The notes under the pieces were generated by a model. It was not told the origin of the DNA. It was given only the letters and a program-made list of their open reading frames with translations, and ran no database searches. Made by a program: the position numbers and the translations under genes. 64,000 nucleotides of DNA from Maricaulis salignorans (GTDB lineage Bacteria > Pseudomonadota > Alphaproteobacteria > Caulobacterales > Aquidulcibacteraceae), in the NCBI GenBank assembly GCA_945891505.1, contig CAMDDL010000013.1:1-64000 (forward strand). Direction: 5' to 3'. Positions 8,102 through 17,151 of this stretch are shown here, one piece after another (positions within the stretch are counted from its first letter, which is position 1; each line of letters begins with the position of its first letter).

Positions 8102-8353
8102 GGCGAGACCCGGTCAAGCGCCCTTATTCATTGCTAGGCAAGTCTGGCTTACATGAACATTAGCTGGTCAATTCTTGTGACTTGACTGCATTGATTGGCA
8201 TTTAGGCTGTCAAAGTTATTGGCCAGACGCGCGTGTGTCGCTACCTATCGACCGAAGAAAGGCGCGCTGCGCGAGTCGCAACTCATTGATAAGCGTTTGT
8301 CCTGAGGGCAGCTAAAGCACGCTATTTGTTATAAGAACCAGGGAGCTTGAGCG

Positions 8354-8998
8354 ATGAAATTATATGGAAGTGACCTTTCCCCGTTTGTGCAGCGCGTGAA
8401 GATGCAGATTGCCGCTAAGGGTTTGGAAGTTGAGTATTTGCCCCCTCCAGGCGGCGGCTTGAAAAGCGAAGAGTTTCTGGCCATCAACCCAATCGGGAAA
8501 ATCCCTTGCTTGGTCACCGACTCGGGCATGTCCTTGCCTGAGTCAGAGGTCATTTTGGAATATCTCGAAGATGCATTCCCAAAGCCCGCTTTGCGCCCAC
8601 GCAAGCCCGAAGAGCGGGCACAAGTGCGCCTGATCTCGCGCGTGAACGACATTTATGTGGGACCTGCCATGGGCAAAGTGTTTGGCCTGTTGGGTCCCGG
8701 TAAGGATCCTGAAGTGGTTAAAGCCGCGATTGCCGACGTCAATACGGCACTTGGTCACCTCGAACATGTGTTGACGGGCAAAAAGCACGCAGCTGGCAAT
8801 AAGTTCAGCTTGGCTGACTGCACCATCACGCCGAGCTTGTTCTTCGTAGTCAAACTCCTGCCGATCTTAGGCGTTAAGGCACCTTTGAAGAACTTCAAGA
8901 AGATCGCCAAATACTGGAAGACCCGTGAAAAAGATCCAGTGACCGTGAAGGCGATTGAAGAAATGACGGCTGAATTGAAAGCCCGCTTTGGGATGTAA
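8354..8998 (+). CDS. Glutathione S-transferase family protein
   Basis: 214 residues with an N-terminal thioredoxin fold (KLYGSDLSPFVQRVKMQIAA) and the cis-Pro/glutathione-binding segment INPIGKIPCLVTD followed by PESEVILEYLED. A helical C-terminal domain follows, with FSLADCTITP, the usual N-capping box of GSTs. It is probably cytosolic. It follows a 252-bp gap in which I see no gene, and is closed by a strong terminator, so it is likely a single-gene unit. The substrate is unknown. Confidence 0.88.
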   Translation: MKLYGSDLSPFVQRVKMQIAAKGLEVEYLPPPGGGLKSEEFLAINPIGKIPCLVTDSGMSLPESEVILEYLEDAFPKPALRPRKPEERAQVRLISRVNDIYVGPAMGKVFGLLGPGKDPEVVKAAIADVNTALGHLEHVLTGKKHAAGNKFSLADCTITPSLFFVVKLLPILGVKAPLKNFKKIAKYWKTREKDPVTVKAIEEMTAELKARFGM

Positions 8999-9021
8999 TT
9001 CTAACAGCCTGTAGCGAAAAG

Positions 9022-9055
9022 AGCCCGCCGAACGTAAGGTTCCGGCGGGTTTTTT
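9022..9055 (+). terminator. Intrinsic terminator after the GST gene
   Basis: CCCGCCGAAC and GTTCCGGCGGG pair into a GC-rich stem with one bulged base, followed by six T residues. It ends the GST transcript and separates it from the convergent DUF3089 operon. Confidence 0.9.
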
Positions 9056-9069
9056 GTGAAGCGCGGGTC

Positions 9070-10170
9070 TTACCTCAGTGCGTTGACGCGGGCTTGGACA
9101 TCGGTGCTGAGCGCGGCGTAAAACAGATTATAGCCTGTGATCTTATAAAAAGTGCCCAATTCGAACCGCGCCCGTGACAAAGCTGCAGGGCGGTTTACTT
9201 CGACCCACAGCAAGTCATTGCGGCATATGGCGCCCGTCTCTCCGGGCAATAAGGCAGGCTCTGTACCGCGTTCGAGGCCACTGGCAGCAGCTGAGCCTCG
9301 ATTGGTGCTGGCGGGCGCATTGTTCAGGGGCGCTGCCCCCGTCAGCGGGTTCACACAAGCAAACCGCCCCCCGCCAATGGCACGATAGCCCATATCCGCG
9401 GTCCAGATCGTTGAACGCTCTTTCAAGATGCGCGCGCCACGTTGGTCCCCACCATCGAGGCTCGTGTAACTGACAAAGCAGCGGGTTTGTTTGGCACTCT
9501 GGCAAGGCTTGGGAAAGCCTGGCACCGCGCCTGGTCCTTCATATAGGGTCGTGGGTACTGGCTGATCAATCAGATAGGTTGCGGCCAACATCGGCCCCAA
9601 ATCGCCCTTTTCTTGCAGGAGTCGGAGCACATGCAAGCCACCTTGCCCAAGTCCTACTAGAACAAAGGGTCGCTTGGGGTTACGCGCTTGCTGAAAGGTC
9701 ACAAAAGCGCGCGCGACATCTTCATAGGCGAGGTTGAGCGCTTCGCGGCTATCGTCCCGCTGGGACAACAGGGCGAACAGCACGGCTTGACGATAACGAG
9801 GTACCCAAAGAGGGCCGGCTGCGGCAAAGGGTTCAGCGTGATTGGGAAGGGCGACCGTTTCCAGCCTCGTGCGGGAAACATTGTCCGCGATATCCATGTT
9901 CCAACCCGTATTGCCGCTCCAAGCGGTTGAGGGATGCACGATGAAGATGTCGGCTTTGCCAAGGCTGGCATTGGCCCCTTGCGGGCGGAAAGCCCAAGCG
10001 GCTGCGTCACTATAGTCGGGGACGGGCGGTGGTTCGTCGACTTGAAATGGGACGGCGGGCTGGATCAGTTCACGGAACAAATTGTCGCGCATGAAATAGG
10101 CCGTCAGCCCAACCAAAAGATTGAGGCTAATAATCCCGCCTATGATCCAACGTTGCCACTTCTGGCTCAT
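9070..10170 (-). CDS. DUF3089-family protein lacking the nucleophile serine, membrane-anchored
   Basis: 366 residues. One hydrophobic segment at residues 9-27 should anchor it in the inner membrane with the rest outside. The body matches DUF3089 (lysophospholipase-like alpha/beta hydrolases): DIFIVHPSTAW, YRQAVLFALL, and the nucleophile-elbow region PFVLVGLGQGGLHVLRLL. In relatives the elbow is G-H-S-Q-G; here it reads G-L-G-Q-G, so the Ser is Gly. The reading frame is otherwise intact. The protein may therefore be a non-catalytic binder, or catalysis may be different. The gene overlaps the DUF6285 stop by 4 bases and is last in a three-gene operon. Confidence 0.7.
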   Translation of the reverse strand: MSQKWQRWIIGGIISLNLLVGLTAYFMRDNLFRELIQPAVPFQVDEPPPVPDYSDAAAWAFRPQGANASLGKADIFIVHPSTAWSGNTGWNMDIADNVSRTRLETVALPNHAEPFAAAGPLWVPRYRQAVLFALLSQRDDSREALNLAYEDVARAFVTFQQARNPKRPFVLVGLGQGGLHVLRLLQEKGDLGPMLAATYLIDQPVPTTLYEGPGAVPGFPKPCQSAKQTRCFVSYTSLDGGDQRGARILKERSTIWTADMGYRAIGGGRFACVNPLTGAAPLNNAPASTNRGSAAASGLERGTEPALLPGETGAICRNDLLWVEVNRPAALSRARFELGTFYKITGYNLFYAALSTDVQARVNALR

Positions 10171-10529
10171 TGGTTCAGGCCGCTATAGCTGGGCTGATCA
10201 ATTGCCAATTGCGCTGAGGTGATCTCACGCAGAGCTGCCAAAAGAGCTGGATTGTCACACGCTAGGGCACCCGATCGGATTTGCGCGCAAACTTGGCCGT
10301 TTAAGGCTTCTAAAGTGCTCGCCTCATCGTTCAAAAGGGCAGCAAACAGGGCCCGCGCGCGGGTGTCCGCTATGGGCCTCTGCGCCATCTCGCGCTCGAC
10401 CAAAGCCAAAGCATTGGCAGCGACGCGTGCGTGGAAGGCGGCTTGGCCGCTGAGTTGGGGGGCTGCAACTTGGTTCAAGAAGCCGATGACCGAGCCCAGT
10501 AATTCTTCAGAGGAGGGGGCTTTATGCAT
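10167..10529 (-). CDS. DUF6285-like small protein
   Basis: 120 residues, mostly helical and rich in Ala, with no signal peptide. The pattern EELLGSVIGFLN near the start and FHARVAANALALVERE in the middle is what I know from DUF6285 proteins, which are regularly encoded beside ACAD10-like phosphotransferases in acyl-CoA-degrading bacteria. The role is unknown; it may be a partner or regulator of the phosphotransferase. It overlaps the phosphotransferase gene by 8 bases and the DUF3089 gene by 4, so expression should be coupled. Confidence 0.65.
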   Translation of the reverse strand: MHKAPSSEELLGSVIGFLNQVAAPQLSGQAAFHARVAANALALVEREMAQRPIADTRARALFAALLNDEASTLEALNGQVCAQIRSGALACDNPALLAALREITSAQLAIDQPSYSGLNQ

Positions 10530-11520
10530 GTGGGCGACCTTCGATCAGATTGAGTAGGTCTATTTCGGCTTCAGATGCCCGCCGGCCAATCATCGCCCGC
10601 TCAATCGATGGGTCGGCTTTGGTGGCAAACGCCTGATACATAATCAAGCACATGATACCCCATTTAAAACTGCCCAAGGCCTGAAACCAGTCAAGGTCCT
10701 TTGGCTCGAACGACTGGCCACCGGAGGCCTGATAGCCTGCCAAAAGCTCTTCAAGGGGGCCAAACCCCCCAACCTTCTTGTCACGCACCCCAAAGCGCCA
10801 AGAGTTCACACAGATCCAGCCCAGGTCCTCGCGCGGGTCCCCTTGATGGGCCAGCTCCCAGTCCAAAACGGCGGCAAGACCGCCTTCGTTGACCATCAAA
10901 TTGCCATTGCGAAAATCGCCATGCACCAAGGTCGTAGGCAAGGGGGCCGGCGCATGCTGACGCAGCCAAGATAGCGCGAGCTCAAATACCGGACGATCCA
11001 TGTCAAAGCCGCGATAAATGGCTTCATAGCGGTCCAATTGATCCAAGCCATGGCTTATCGGCAGGTCTGACGGCAAATTGTCTGGCGCGACTGCATGGAT
11101 TTTCGCCAAAGCCTCGCCGCATTGAAAAGCCAGAAGTTGGCGAGCGAGGCTGTATTCTTCATCGCGCAGGATTTTTCGGGCAATTGTTTGCCCTGCCACA
11201 TGGGCCATGATGAAGGCATCGCCTAGGTCATCTTCTGGGCCGCAGACATGAATGATATCGGGGACAGGTGTACCAGTTTGTGCGGCGGCGGCAATGATCT
11301 GCGCCTCTTTCACCAGCCCAATGGCTTCACCCTTTGCGGCACTTTGAAACGGGGCCCGACGGAGAATGAGGTGGCGCGGTGTTTCGTTTGGCACTTGGAG
11401 GCTAAAGCCCCAAGTCTCTTGGCTTGCCCCGCCAGACAGCCGCGTCATCTCGCGCACCTCTGCGTTTGGACCAAAGCGGGTCTGCATCAAGCGGGTGAGG
11501 GGGGCGGCCAAAGCAGTCAT
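10522..11520 (-). CDS. APH-type phosphotransferase (ACAD10 kinase-like)
   Basis: A 332-residue aminoglycoside-phosphotransferase-fold kinase. The catalytic loop LVHGDFRNGNLMV and the metal-binding segment VLDWELAHQGDP are clear and complete. This subgroup resembles the kinase domain of human ACAD10/11, which is thought to phosphorylate 4-hydroxyacyl groups before their breakdown, rather than antibiotic-resistance kinases. It is the first gene of an operon with DUF6285 and a DUF3089 protein. The pairing with DUF6285 supports a role in hydroxyacyl-CoA metabolism. Confidence 0.82.
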   Translation of the reverse strand: MTALAAPLTRLMQTRFGPNAEVREMTRLSGGASQETWGFSLQVPNETPRHLILRRAPFQSAAKGEAIGLVKEAQIIAAAAQTGTPVPDIIHVCGPEDDLGDAFIMAHVAGQTIARKILRDEEYSLARQLLAFQCGEALAKIHAVAPDNLPSDLPISHGLDQLDRYEAIYRGFDMDRPVFELALSWLRQHAPAPLPTTLVHGDFRNGNLMVNEGGLAAVLDWELAHQGDPREDLGWICVNSWRFGVRDKKVGGFGPLEELLAGYQASGGQSFEPKDLDWFQALGSFKWGIMCLIMYQAFATKADPSIERAMIGRRASEAEIDLLNLIEGRPHA

Positions 11521-11574
11521 TCGCCCACCTTGGGCAAGCTTGGCGGCTTTTTCAAGTGAGGGGGATAGATCGCT

Positions 11575-12606
11575 TTAAGCTTTAAAGACAAACACATCTT
11601 CAGGAAGCAGGCTTAGGTCAACATGTTGCCCCCTCTCGGGCGCGGTTTTCGCCTCAACCAGAGCGGTAATGAATGCGCCATCGCCCGTAACACCTTGCAG
11701 CTTAAGGGTCAGGAAGCGGCCGACACCCCGACGATCTATGACCGTGAATTGCCCGTTGTCTGAGGCCGTAACGAGGGTTGCTTCAGGTCGGGAGCAAACA
11801 ACCACGGAGCCGTCAAACGGGCTATCAAAGGTGCCAAGGCGTGTCTCTACACGGCCATTCTGTGCGTGACCATCAAGGCTCCAAACGGCACCAAGTGCGC
11901 GGGCTGCTTCCAAGGACTTGGGTGCACGATAGACTTCACTTGGCAAACCACTCTGCAGAATGCGGCCATGCTCAATGATCGCGACTTGATCGGCTACTGC
12001 GAGTGCTTCTTCGGTGTCATGGCTGACGATCAGGGCCGCAACCCCGGCCTCTGCTAAGGTGGCCAACATGCTCGATTGCAAGTCAGCGCGCAGATGCGGG
12101 TCAAGGCCGCTGAAGGGCTCATCCATCAAAATGGCGCGCGGGTTAGGGGCAAGGGCGCGCGCGAGGGCAACGCGTTGTTGCTCTCCACCAGAGAGCTCAT
12201 GCGGGAATGCGTCGCCGCGGTCACCAAGGCCCACGCGATCCAACCAAGATGCCGCTAAGGCGCGCCGCTCTGGCTTACCCAAATGGCCAAGGCCAAAGGC
12301 GACATTGCCTAAAGCGGTAAGATGGGGAAACAGGGCATAGTCCTGAAACACCATGCCCAAGGGCCGTTTTTCAGGTGGGACGGTGGTGCGCACGTCGCTG
12401 ACCAGTCTGCCATCGGCATAGACTTCACCCGCGTCCAAGCTTTCAAGCCCGGCCAAGACGCGCAGAAGCGTGCTTTTGCCAGAGCCTGATTGCCCCAGTA
12501 GAGCCAGCACTTTGCCTGCCTCTAGGCTTAGGCTCACATCATCCAGTGCTTTGACCGCGCCAAAAGTGCGGCTGAGATTGCGTGCTTCAAGGGCAAATGC
12601 GCTCAT
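11575..12606 (-). CDS. fbpC: Ferric-iron ABC transporter ATP-binding protein
   Basis: A 343-residue ABC ATPase on the cytoplasmic face. Walker A (GQSGSGKST), signature (LSGGEQQRVALARAL) and Walker B (AILMDEPFSGLD) are intact, and the C-terminal third looks like a TOBE-type regulatory domain as in FbpC/AfuC. It powers the uptake system made with the next two genes. The start overlaps the permease stop by 4 bases (ATGA). A longer frame from 12693 would run into the permease gene and is unlikely. The specific metal is inferred from the binding protein. Confidence 0.85.
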   Translation of the reverse strand: MSAFALEARNLSRTFGAVKALDDVSLSLEAGKVLALLGQSGSGKSTLLRVLAGLESLDAGEVYADGRLVSDVRTTVPPEKRPLGMVFQDYALFPHLTALGNVAFGLGHLGKPERRALAASWLDRVGLGDRGDAFPHELSGGEQQRVALARALAPNPRAILMDEPFSGLDPHLRADLQSSMLATLAEAGVAALIVSHDTEEALAVADQVAIIEHGRILQSGLPSEVYRAPKSLEAARALGAVWSLDGHAQNGRVETRLGTFDSPFDGSVVVCSRPEATLVTASDNGQFTVIDRRGVGRFLTLKLQGVTGDGAFITALVEAKTAPERGQHVDLSLLPEDVFVFKA

Positions 12607-14192
12607 GATTGCCCCGCCCGTGATTTCGAAAGGCCGTGTGAAAACAACAGGGTTGGGATCAAAGCTACCAACACAATCGCAAGTGCAGGCCAAGCGGCCG
12701 CACCCAGACGCTCATCGGCAGCATAGGCATGGGCGCGGACTGCTAAGGTATCGAGCCCAAAGGGGCGCAAAATGGTTGTCGCCGGCAATTCCTTGGCAAT
12801 CTCTACTGCAACAATTAGCGCCGCAGCAAAGGCTGACGGGGCAGCTAAAGGCGCTTCTAACGTCAAAAAGCGCTTGATCCGGCTGGCACCTAACGTCTGT
12901 GCCGACTCCCGCATCGAACGGGTCGATTTTTCAAGGCCCGCACTTAAAGGCTCTAGCCCGGCGGCGGTGAAGCGCGCGGCATAAGCATAGCAGAGCGCCA
13001 CAATGGCCAGTGGTCCGCTCAAAGCAGCAACGACATGTGACCCACTCAACGCGAGTGCTGCCAATATGCCCAATGCCGTCACGGCACCGGGGGTCGCGTA
13101 GCCAGCAAGGCTGACCGCGCGGACAAAGGCGCTAGCTTGTGCGCTTCGCTGGCCAATAAAGGCGCTGAGTCCTGCCAGAACTAAAGTGGCGCTAGCCCCC
13201 AGCGCGCACAGCAATGCGGTAGCAGCCAGTGGCTTGCTCAAGGCCCGCTCGGGCAATCCGCTCGCGATCGCGAGGTTTGCGAGATGCAGCACAGGAATGA
13301 CCAAGCCCAGCGTCAAAATGACAAAGCAAAAGCCTGTGACAAGAACTTGATGCACGCCAGAGACAGGTGCCCGTTGAGGCGTGCGCCAGCGGGTCGAGCC
13401 CCCCGACACCAAGCCTGCCCGAGATTTGCGCTCGAGCCAGACGAGAAACAACACGCCAACCAGCAGCAAACAAGCAATGCGGGCTGCTGCAGCCAAATCA
13501 CCCATGGAAAACCACGCGCGAAACACGCCAATGGTCAGCGTGGCAACGCCCAGATGATCGGCTGCCCCATAATCGGCAGCAATCTCTAAGCCTGTCAGGG
13601 CCGCCCCTGCCGCAATCGCAGGGCGCGCCAGCGGCAAAGCCACGGTCACGAAGCGCTTCCAAGCACCAGCGCCTAACAAGCGTGCGGCTTCCAAAGCGCA
13701 CACCGATTGGGCTTCAAAAGCGCCACGAGCGGCTAGATAGACATACGGGTAAAGCGTCGTGACATAGACTAAAGTTGCGATCCAAAACCCGCGCGCGCCG
13801 GTCAAATCACCCCAAGCATAGGCGGCAACATAGGCAGGCATGGCCAAGGGCAAAGCTAACGCCCAACTCAGCACTGTGCGCCCCCAGAATTGATAGGCCG
13901 TGACGAACCAAGCGGCAATCACGCCTAAGATTGTTGCCCCCAAAGTCGCCAAGACCAACAGAGCGAGCGAGGTCAGCGCCATTTCGCCTAGAAGTACGCG
14001 CGCGATATGGTCGAAACTTGCGCTTGGACGCAGGGCGGCCAGCACCGTGAACAGGACTGGTAGTCCTGGCACGGCGATTAAGAGTGCATAGAGCGACCAA
14101 TCTTTTAGCGGCAAACCAAGCAGCTTGGCAGTGCCAAGCCTTTCCCAATCCCGCGCGGGGCTGGGCCTAGCTGCCGGATCAAGTGTGGTCAC
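12603..14192 (-). CDS. fbpB: Ferric-iron ABC transporter permease (fused double domain)
   Basis: 529 residues with about twelve membrane segments, made of two permease halves fused in one chain as in FbpB/SfuB. Each half has an EAA-type loop: ARLLGAGAWKRFVTVALPLA and, later, AQTLGASRIKRFLTLEAPLA. It forms the inner-membrane channel between the periplasmic binding protein and the ATPase. The start is GTG, overlapping the stop of the binding-protein gene (GTGA), which implies translational coupling. Confidence 0.87.
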   Translation of the reverse strand: MTTLDPAARPSPARDWERLGTAKLLGLPLKDWSLYALLIAVPGLPVLFTVLAALRPSASFDHIARVLLGEMALTSLALLVLATLGATILGVIAAWFVTAYQFWGRTVLSWALALPLAMPAYVAAYAWGDLTGARGFWIATLVYVTTLYPYVYLAARGAFEAQSVCALEAARLLGAGAWKRFVTVALPLARPAIAAGAALTGLEIAADYGAADHLGVATLTIGVFRAWFSMGDLAAAARIACLLLVGVLFLVWLERKSRAGLVSGGSTRWRTPQRAPVSGVHQVLVTGFCFVILTLGLVIPVLHLANLAIASGLPERALSKPLAATALLCALGASATLVLAGLSAFIGQRSAQASAFVRAVSLAGYATPGAVTALGILAALALSGSHVVAALSGPLAIVALCYAYAARFTAAGLEPLSAGLEKSTRSMRESAQTLGASRIKRFLTLEAPLAAPSAFAAALIVAVEIAKELPATTILRPFGLDTLAVRAHAYAADERLGAAAWPALAIVLVALIPTLLFSHGLSKSRAGQS

Positions 14193-15262
14193 TTCCAGCC
14201 CGCGCGATCAAAGACCTTTTGGGCTTCTGGCTGATTGGTACCCAAAGCGGCCATGGGGGTTTGGGCTTCTTTAAAGCCTGCGAGCGCTTTAAGTTCGCTA
14301 TTGTCATCCATTGCGCTGGCAAGGATGGGGAATTCATCATTGGCCTTGGAAAAGATTTTTTGCGCTTCAGGGCTCGCCAGGAACTCTAAAAACGCAATCG
14401 CATTGGCTTTGTTGGGAGCGTGGGCAGCGAGTGCCCCGCCTGAAATATTCACATGGGTGCCAGCACCGGCCTGATCCGGGAAGGACAAGGCAATCTTGGC
14501 AGCTATGGCTTTTTCAGTGGCGTCCGTCGAGCGCTGCAAACGCACTGCATAATAATGGTTCACGATGGCAACCGCACATTTGCCTTCGGCAATGGCTTTG
14601 AGCTGATCTGTGTCTGAGCCTTCAGGTGAGCGAGCAAAATTCGCCACAACGCCCTTGGCCCAGGCTTCTGCCTTGGGTACGCCCCAGTTTGCGATGAAGG
14701 ACGACATTAAAGACAGATTATAAACATTGCTGGATGGGCGAACACAGATTGTGCCTTTCAGCGCAGGCTCAGCCAATTGCGCATACGTGGCAACTTGATC
14801 TGCTTTTGTCCGCACAGGATCATAGGCGATGACGCGGGCGCGCTTAGCAAAGCCAAACCAATCCTTCTTCGGACCTTGCAAGGTGGCCGGAACAGTCGCG
14901 TCCAGCTTTGTTGATTGAACCGATTGAAACAGGCCAGCGGTTTCTGCGCGCCAGAAATTGCCAGCATCAACCAAGAGGATCACATCAGCAGGGCTCTGTG
15001 TGCCTTCAGCCTTGAGGCGCTCCAACAGAAGGTCGCCCTTCATTTCAATGCGATTGATCGCGATACCGGTGTTTTTCTCAAACAAGTCATAGAGTTGTTC
15101 ATCCGCGTCATAATGGCGGGCTGAATAGATATTGACTTCGCCTTTGGATCCAGCCGCGGGCTCTGACGCGCCACACCCCGCAAGGGTCAGCAAAATTGTG
15201 GATGCCACAGCAACCGAAACAAACAGGCGGGTACGGGAGTTTTTGAGAATGGTTCGCATCAT
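14189..15262 (-). CDS. fbpA: Iron-binding periplasmic lipoprotein of ABC importer
   Basis: About 357 residues. The signal peptide ends in a lipobox (LTLAGC), so the mature protein should be lipid-anchored. Then come VNIYSARHYDADEQLYDLF and, later, AIVNHYYAVRL, whose paired tyrosines are the iron ligands in the FbpA/FutA family. It binds ferric iron in the periplasm and hands it to the permease. It is the first gene of the operon. A short dyad (GCAGG-CAT-CCTGC, 15283-15295) lies just upstream and could be a control site. I do not see a clear Fur box. The ATG at 15262 is used although its ribosome site is weak. Confidence 0.86.
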   Translation of the reverse strand: MMRTILKNSRTRLFVSVAVASTILLTLAGCGASEPAAGSKGEVNIYSARHYDADEQLYDLFEKNTGIAINRIEMKGDLLLERLKAEGTQSPADVILLVDAGNFWRAETAGLFQSVQSTKLDATVPATLQGPKKDWFGFAKRARVIAYDPVRTKADQVATYAQLAEPALKGTICVRPSSNVYNLSLMSSFIANWGVPKAEAWAKGVVANFARSPEGSDTDQLKAIAEGKCAVAIVNHYYAVRLQRSTDATEKAIAAKIALSFPDQAGAGTHVNISGGALAAHAPNKANAIAFLEFLASPEAQKIFSKANDEFPILASAMDDNSELKALAGFKEAQTPMAALGTNQPEAQKVFDRAGWK

Positions 15263-15344
15263 CAACTGGTATTGTCACAGCCGCAGGCATCCTGCAAGCC
15301 AAACTCACACTCAAAACCTGTTTGCATGCGTGGCACAAAGTCCC

Positions 15345-15378
15345 GGCTTGGCTTTAGTCTCGTCGCCAAAGCCAAGCC
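15345..15378 (-). terminator. Perfect 11-bp hairpin behind the DEAD-box helicase gene
   Basis: GGCTTGGCTTT (15345-15355) and AAAGCCAAGCC (15368-15378) are perfectly complementary around a 12-base loop, just past the helicase stop codon. There is no T-run, so it may protect or process the mRNA end or act with Rho rather than being a classic intrinsic terminator. Confidence 0.5.
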
Positions 15379-15393
15379 TACGACCTTAAAATC

Positions 15394-17151
15394 CTAAGCC
15401 TCGTCGTCGCTGATTGGGCCTAGGTGGATGGGGATTTTCATAAAGGCTGGCACATCGTTGCCAAAGGCAAGCACGTCTGGGTCTTGATCTTGTTGGCGAT
15501 AGCGATCTCTGCCACCGCGATCACCGCGATCATTGCGGTCGCGGCCACGTGGACCTCTGCCTTGATTGTCCCTTGGACCACGGCTTTGGCGGGGTGTTTC
15601 CGAAGTATCTTGTGGGGCGAGCAATTCAAAGCCTTGCTCAACCTCATCCTCTCCACCCAAATCAATCACCGCCATTGGGTCAGAAGCAGGTTCGCTGGGT
15701 CGGTTATCCGGTTTTGTGCGGCGGCGATTACGTCCACCTCGGCTGCGGCTACCAGTGGCTTCACCAGCGGCTTCAACAGGCGCAGTTTCGCTTTGCTCTG
15801 CGAGTTCAGCGCCAGATTCGACGACTTCAGCAGTTTCTATATCGACTTCCACTGGCGCGGCAGGCTTCCCACGACGGGGGCGGCTGCCACTTTTGCCGGA
15901 GCCAGAGCCGGAGCCCGAGGCTGGCGCGGGTCGGCGATCGTCTTGGACTTTTTCTTGTGGCATACCTTCGATGTCAGCAAACTCGATCGTCGTCTTGATC
16001 AAGCTTTGCACGGCGTCCAAAGCTTTGGTGTCGCCCGGTGTGACGACCATAAACGCCTCACCCAAACGGCCTGCGCGCCCGGTCCGGCCAATGCGGTGGA
16101 CATAGTCTTCAGCATGGCGCGGCACGTCGAAGTTAAACACGTGGCTGACATCGGGGATATCGAGGCCGCGGGCCGCAACATCAGAAGCCACAAGGATCTG
16201 CAGCTCATTATTGCGGAAACGGTCCAGCGTGGCCGTGCGCACACTTTGCTGCAAATCGCCATGAATAGGGGCGGCATCAAAGCCATACACCTTCAACGAC
16301 TTTGCCACGATGTCGACATCGGTTTTGCGGTTACAAAACACAATGCCATTCTTCATGGTTGCCATGGCCGACTGGATCGCGGCGCGCAGCACGGCACGCT
16401 TAGTCTTGGGGTCAGAGGAGGGGCTTTTCAACAGGCGCTGCGTGATGGTCGCGGCCGCCTGCGATTGGCGTGCAACTTCCACCTTGGCAGGGGCTTGCAA
16501 GAATTGCTCGGTCAAACGCTTGATTTCAGGCGGCATGGTGGCCGAGAAGAACAAGGTCTGGCGGGTAAAGGGCGTCAGCTTCACGATGCGCTCAATATCC
16601 GGGATGAAGCCCATATCCAGCATCCGGTCGGCTTCGTCGATCACCAGCATATTGACGCCGGTTAGCAATAGCTTGCCGCGCTCAAAATGGTCGAGCAGGC
16701 GGCCAGGTGTTGCAATCAACACATCGACCCCTTTGGTCAAAAGTGCATCTTGATCGCCAAAGGATACGCCACCAATTAAAAGCGCCATCGTCAGCTTATG
16801 GTTCTTGCCATATTTGCGGAAGTTTTCGGCGACTTGGTCTGCCAGTTCGCGTGTTGGCTCAAGAATCAGCGTGCGCGGCATTCGAGCGCGGGCACGTCCC
16901 TGCGACAAGCGCTCAATCATCGGCAGCACGAAAGCGGCTGTCTTGCCAGTGCCGGTTTGAGCAATGCCCAAAACGTCGCGGCCCGCCAAGACTTCAGGAA
17001 TGGCTTTCCATTGGATTGGGGTTGGTTTGGTATAGCCCGTTTCGGCGATAGCGCTCAAAAGCGGGGGCGAGAAACCCAAATCGGCGAAAGTTACGCCATC
17101 TGGAGTCTCGCTAATCGGGCCGGTATCACCGGTCCCGTTGTAGTCGGTCAT
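15394..17151 (-). CDS. rhlE: DEAD-box ATP-dependent RNA helicase (RhlE-like)
   Basis: A 585-residue RNA helicase. The first 380 residues hold the full set of motifs: Q motif (GYTKPTPIQ), AQTGTGKT, PTRELA, DEADRMLD, SAT, ARGLDIP and HRIGRTGR. The rest is a low-complexity tail rich in Arg, Gly, Glu and Asp, ending in a conserved-looking AFMKIPIHLGP, and may bind RNA or partners such as RNase E. It likely unwinds RNA in ribosome assembly or decay. The upstream region on its strand is long and structured, as often seen for cold-responsive helicase genes. The gene symbol is a best guess within the DEAD family. Confidence 0.88.
   Translation of the reverse strand: MTDYNGTGDTGPISETPDGVTFADLGFSPPLLSAIAETGYTKPTPIQWKAIPEVLAGRDVLGIAQTGTGKTAAFVLPMIERLSQGRARARMPRTLILEPTRELADQVAENFRKYGKNHKLTMALLIGGVSFGDQDALLTKGVDVLIATPGRLLDHFERGKLLLTGVNMLVIDEADRMLDMGFIPDIERIVKLTPFTRQTLFFSATMPPEIKRLTEQFLQAPAKVEVARQSQAAATITQRLLKSPSSDPKTKRAVLRAAIQSAMATMKNGIVFCNRKTDVDIVAKSLKVYGFDAAPIHGDLQQSVRTATLDRFRNNELQILVASDVAARGLDIPDVSHVFNFDVPRHAEDYVHRIGRTGRAGRLGEAFMVVTPGDTKALDAVQSLIKTTIEFADIEGMPQEKVQDDRRPAPASGSGSGSGKSGSRPRRGKPAAPVEVDIETAEVVESGAELAEQSETAPVEAAGEATGSRSRGGRNRRRTKPDNRPSEPASDPMAVIDLGGEDEVEQGFELLAPQDTSETPRQSRGPRDNQGRGPRGRDRNDRGDRGGRDRYRQQDQDPDVLAFGNDVPAFMKIPIHLGPISDDEA

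Noticed and set aside
14189-15300. Fur box before the iron importer
   Set aside because: I found only a short GCAGG/CCTGC dyad, not a match to the 19-bp Fur consensus.
15424-16665. A 413-codon open frame on the plus strand opposite the DEAD-box helicase
   Set aside because: The helicase on the other strand has every motif; the plus-strand frame has Cys/His/Trp-rich composition of a shadow and no ribosome site.
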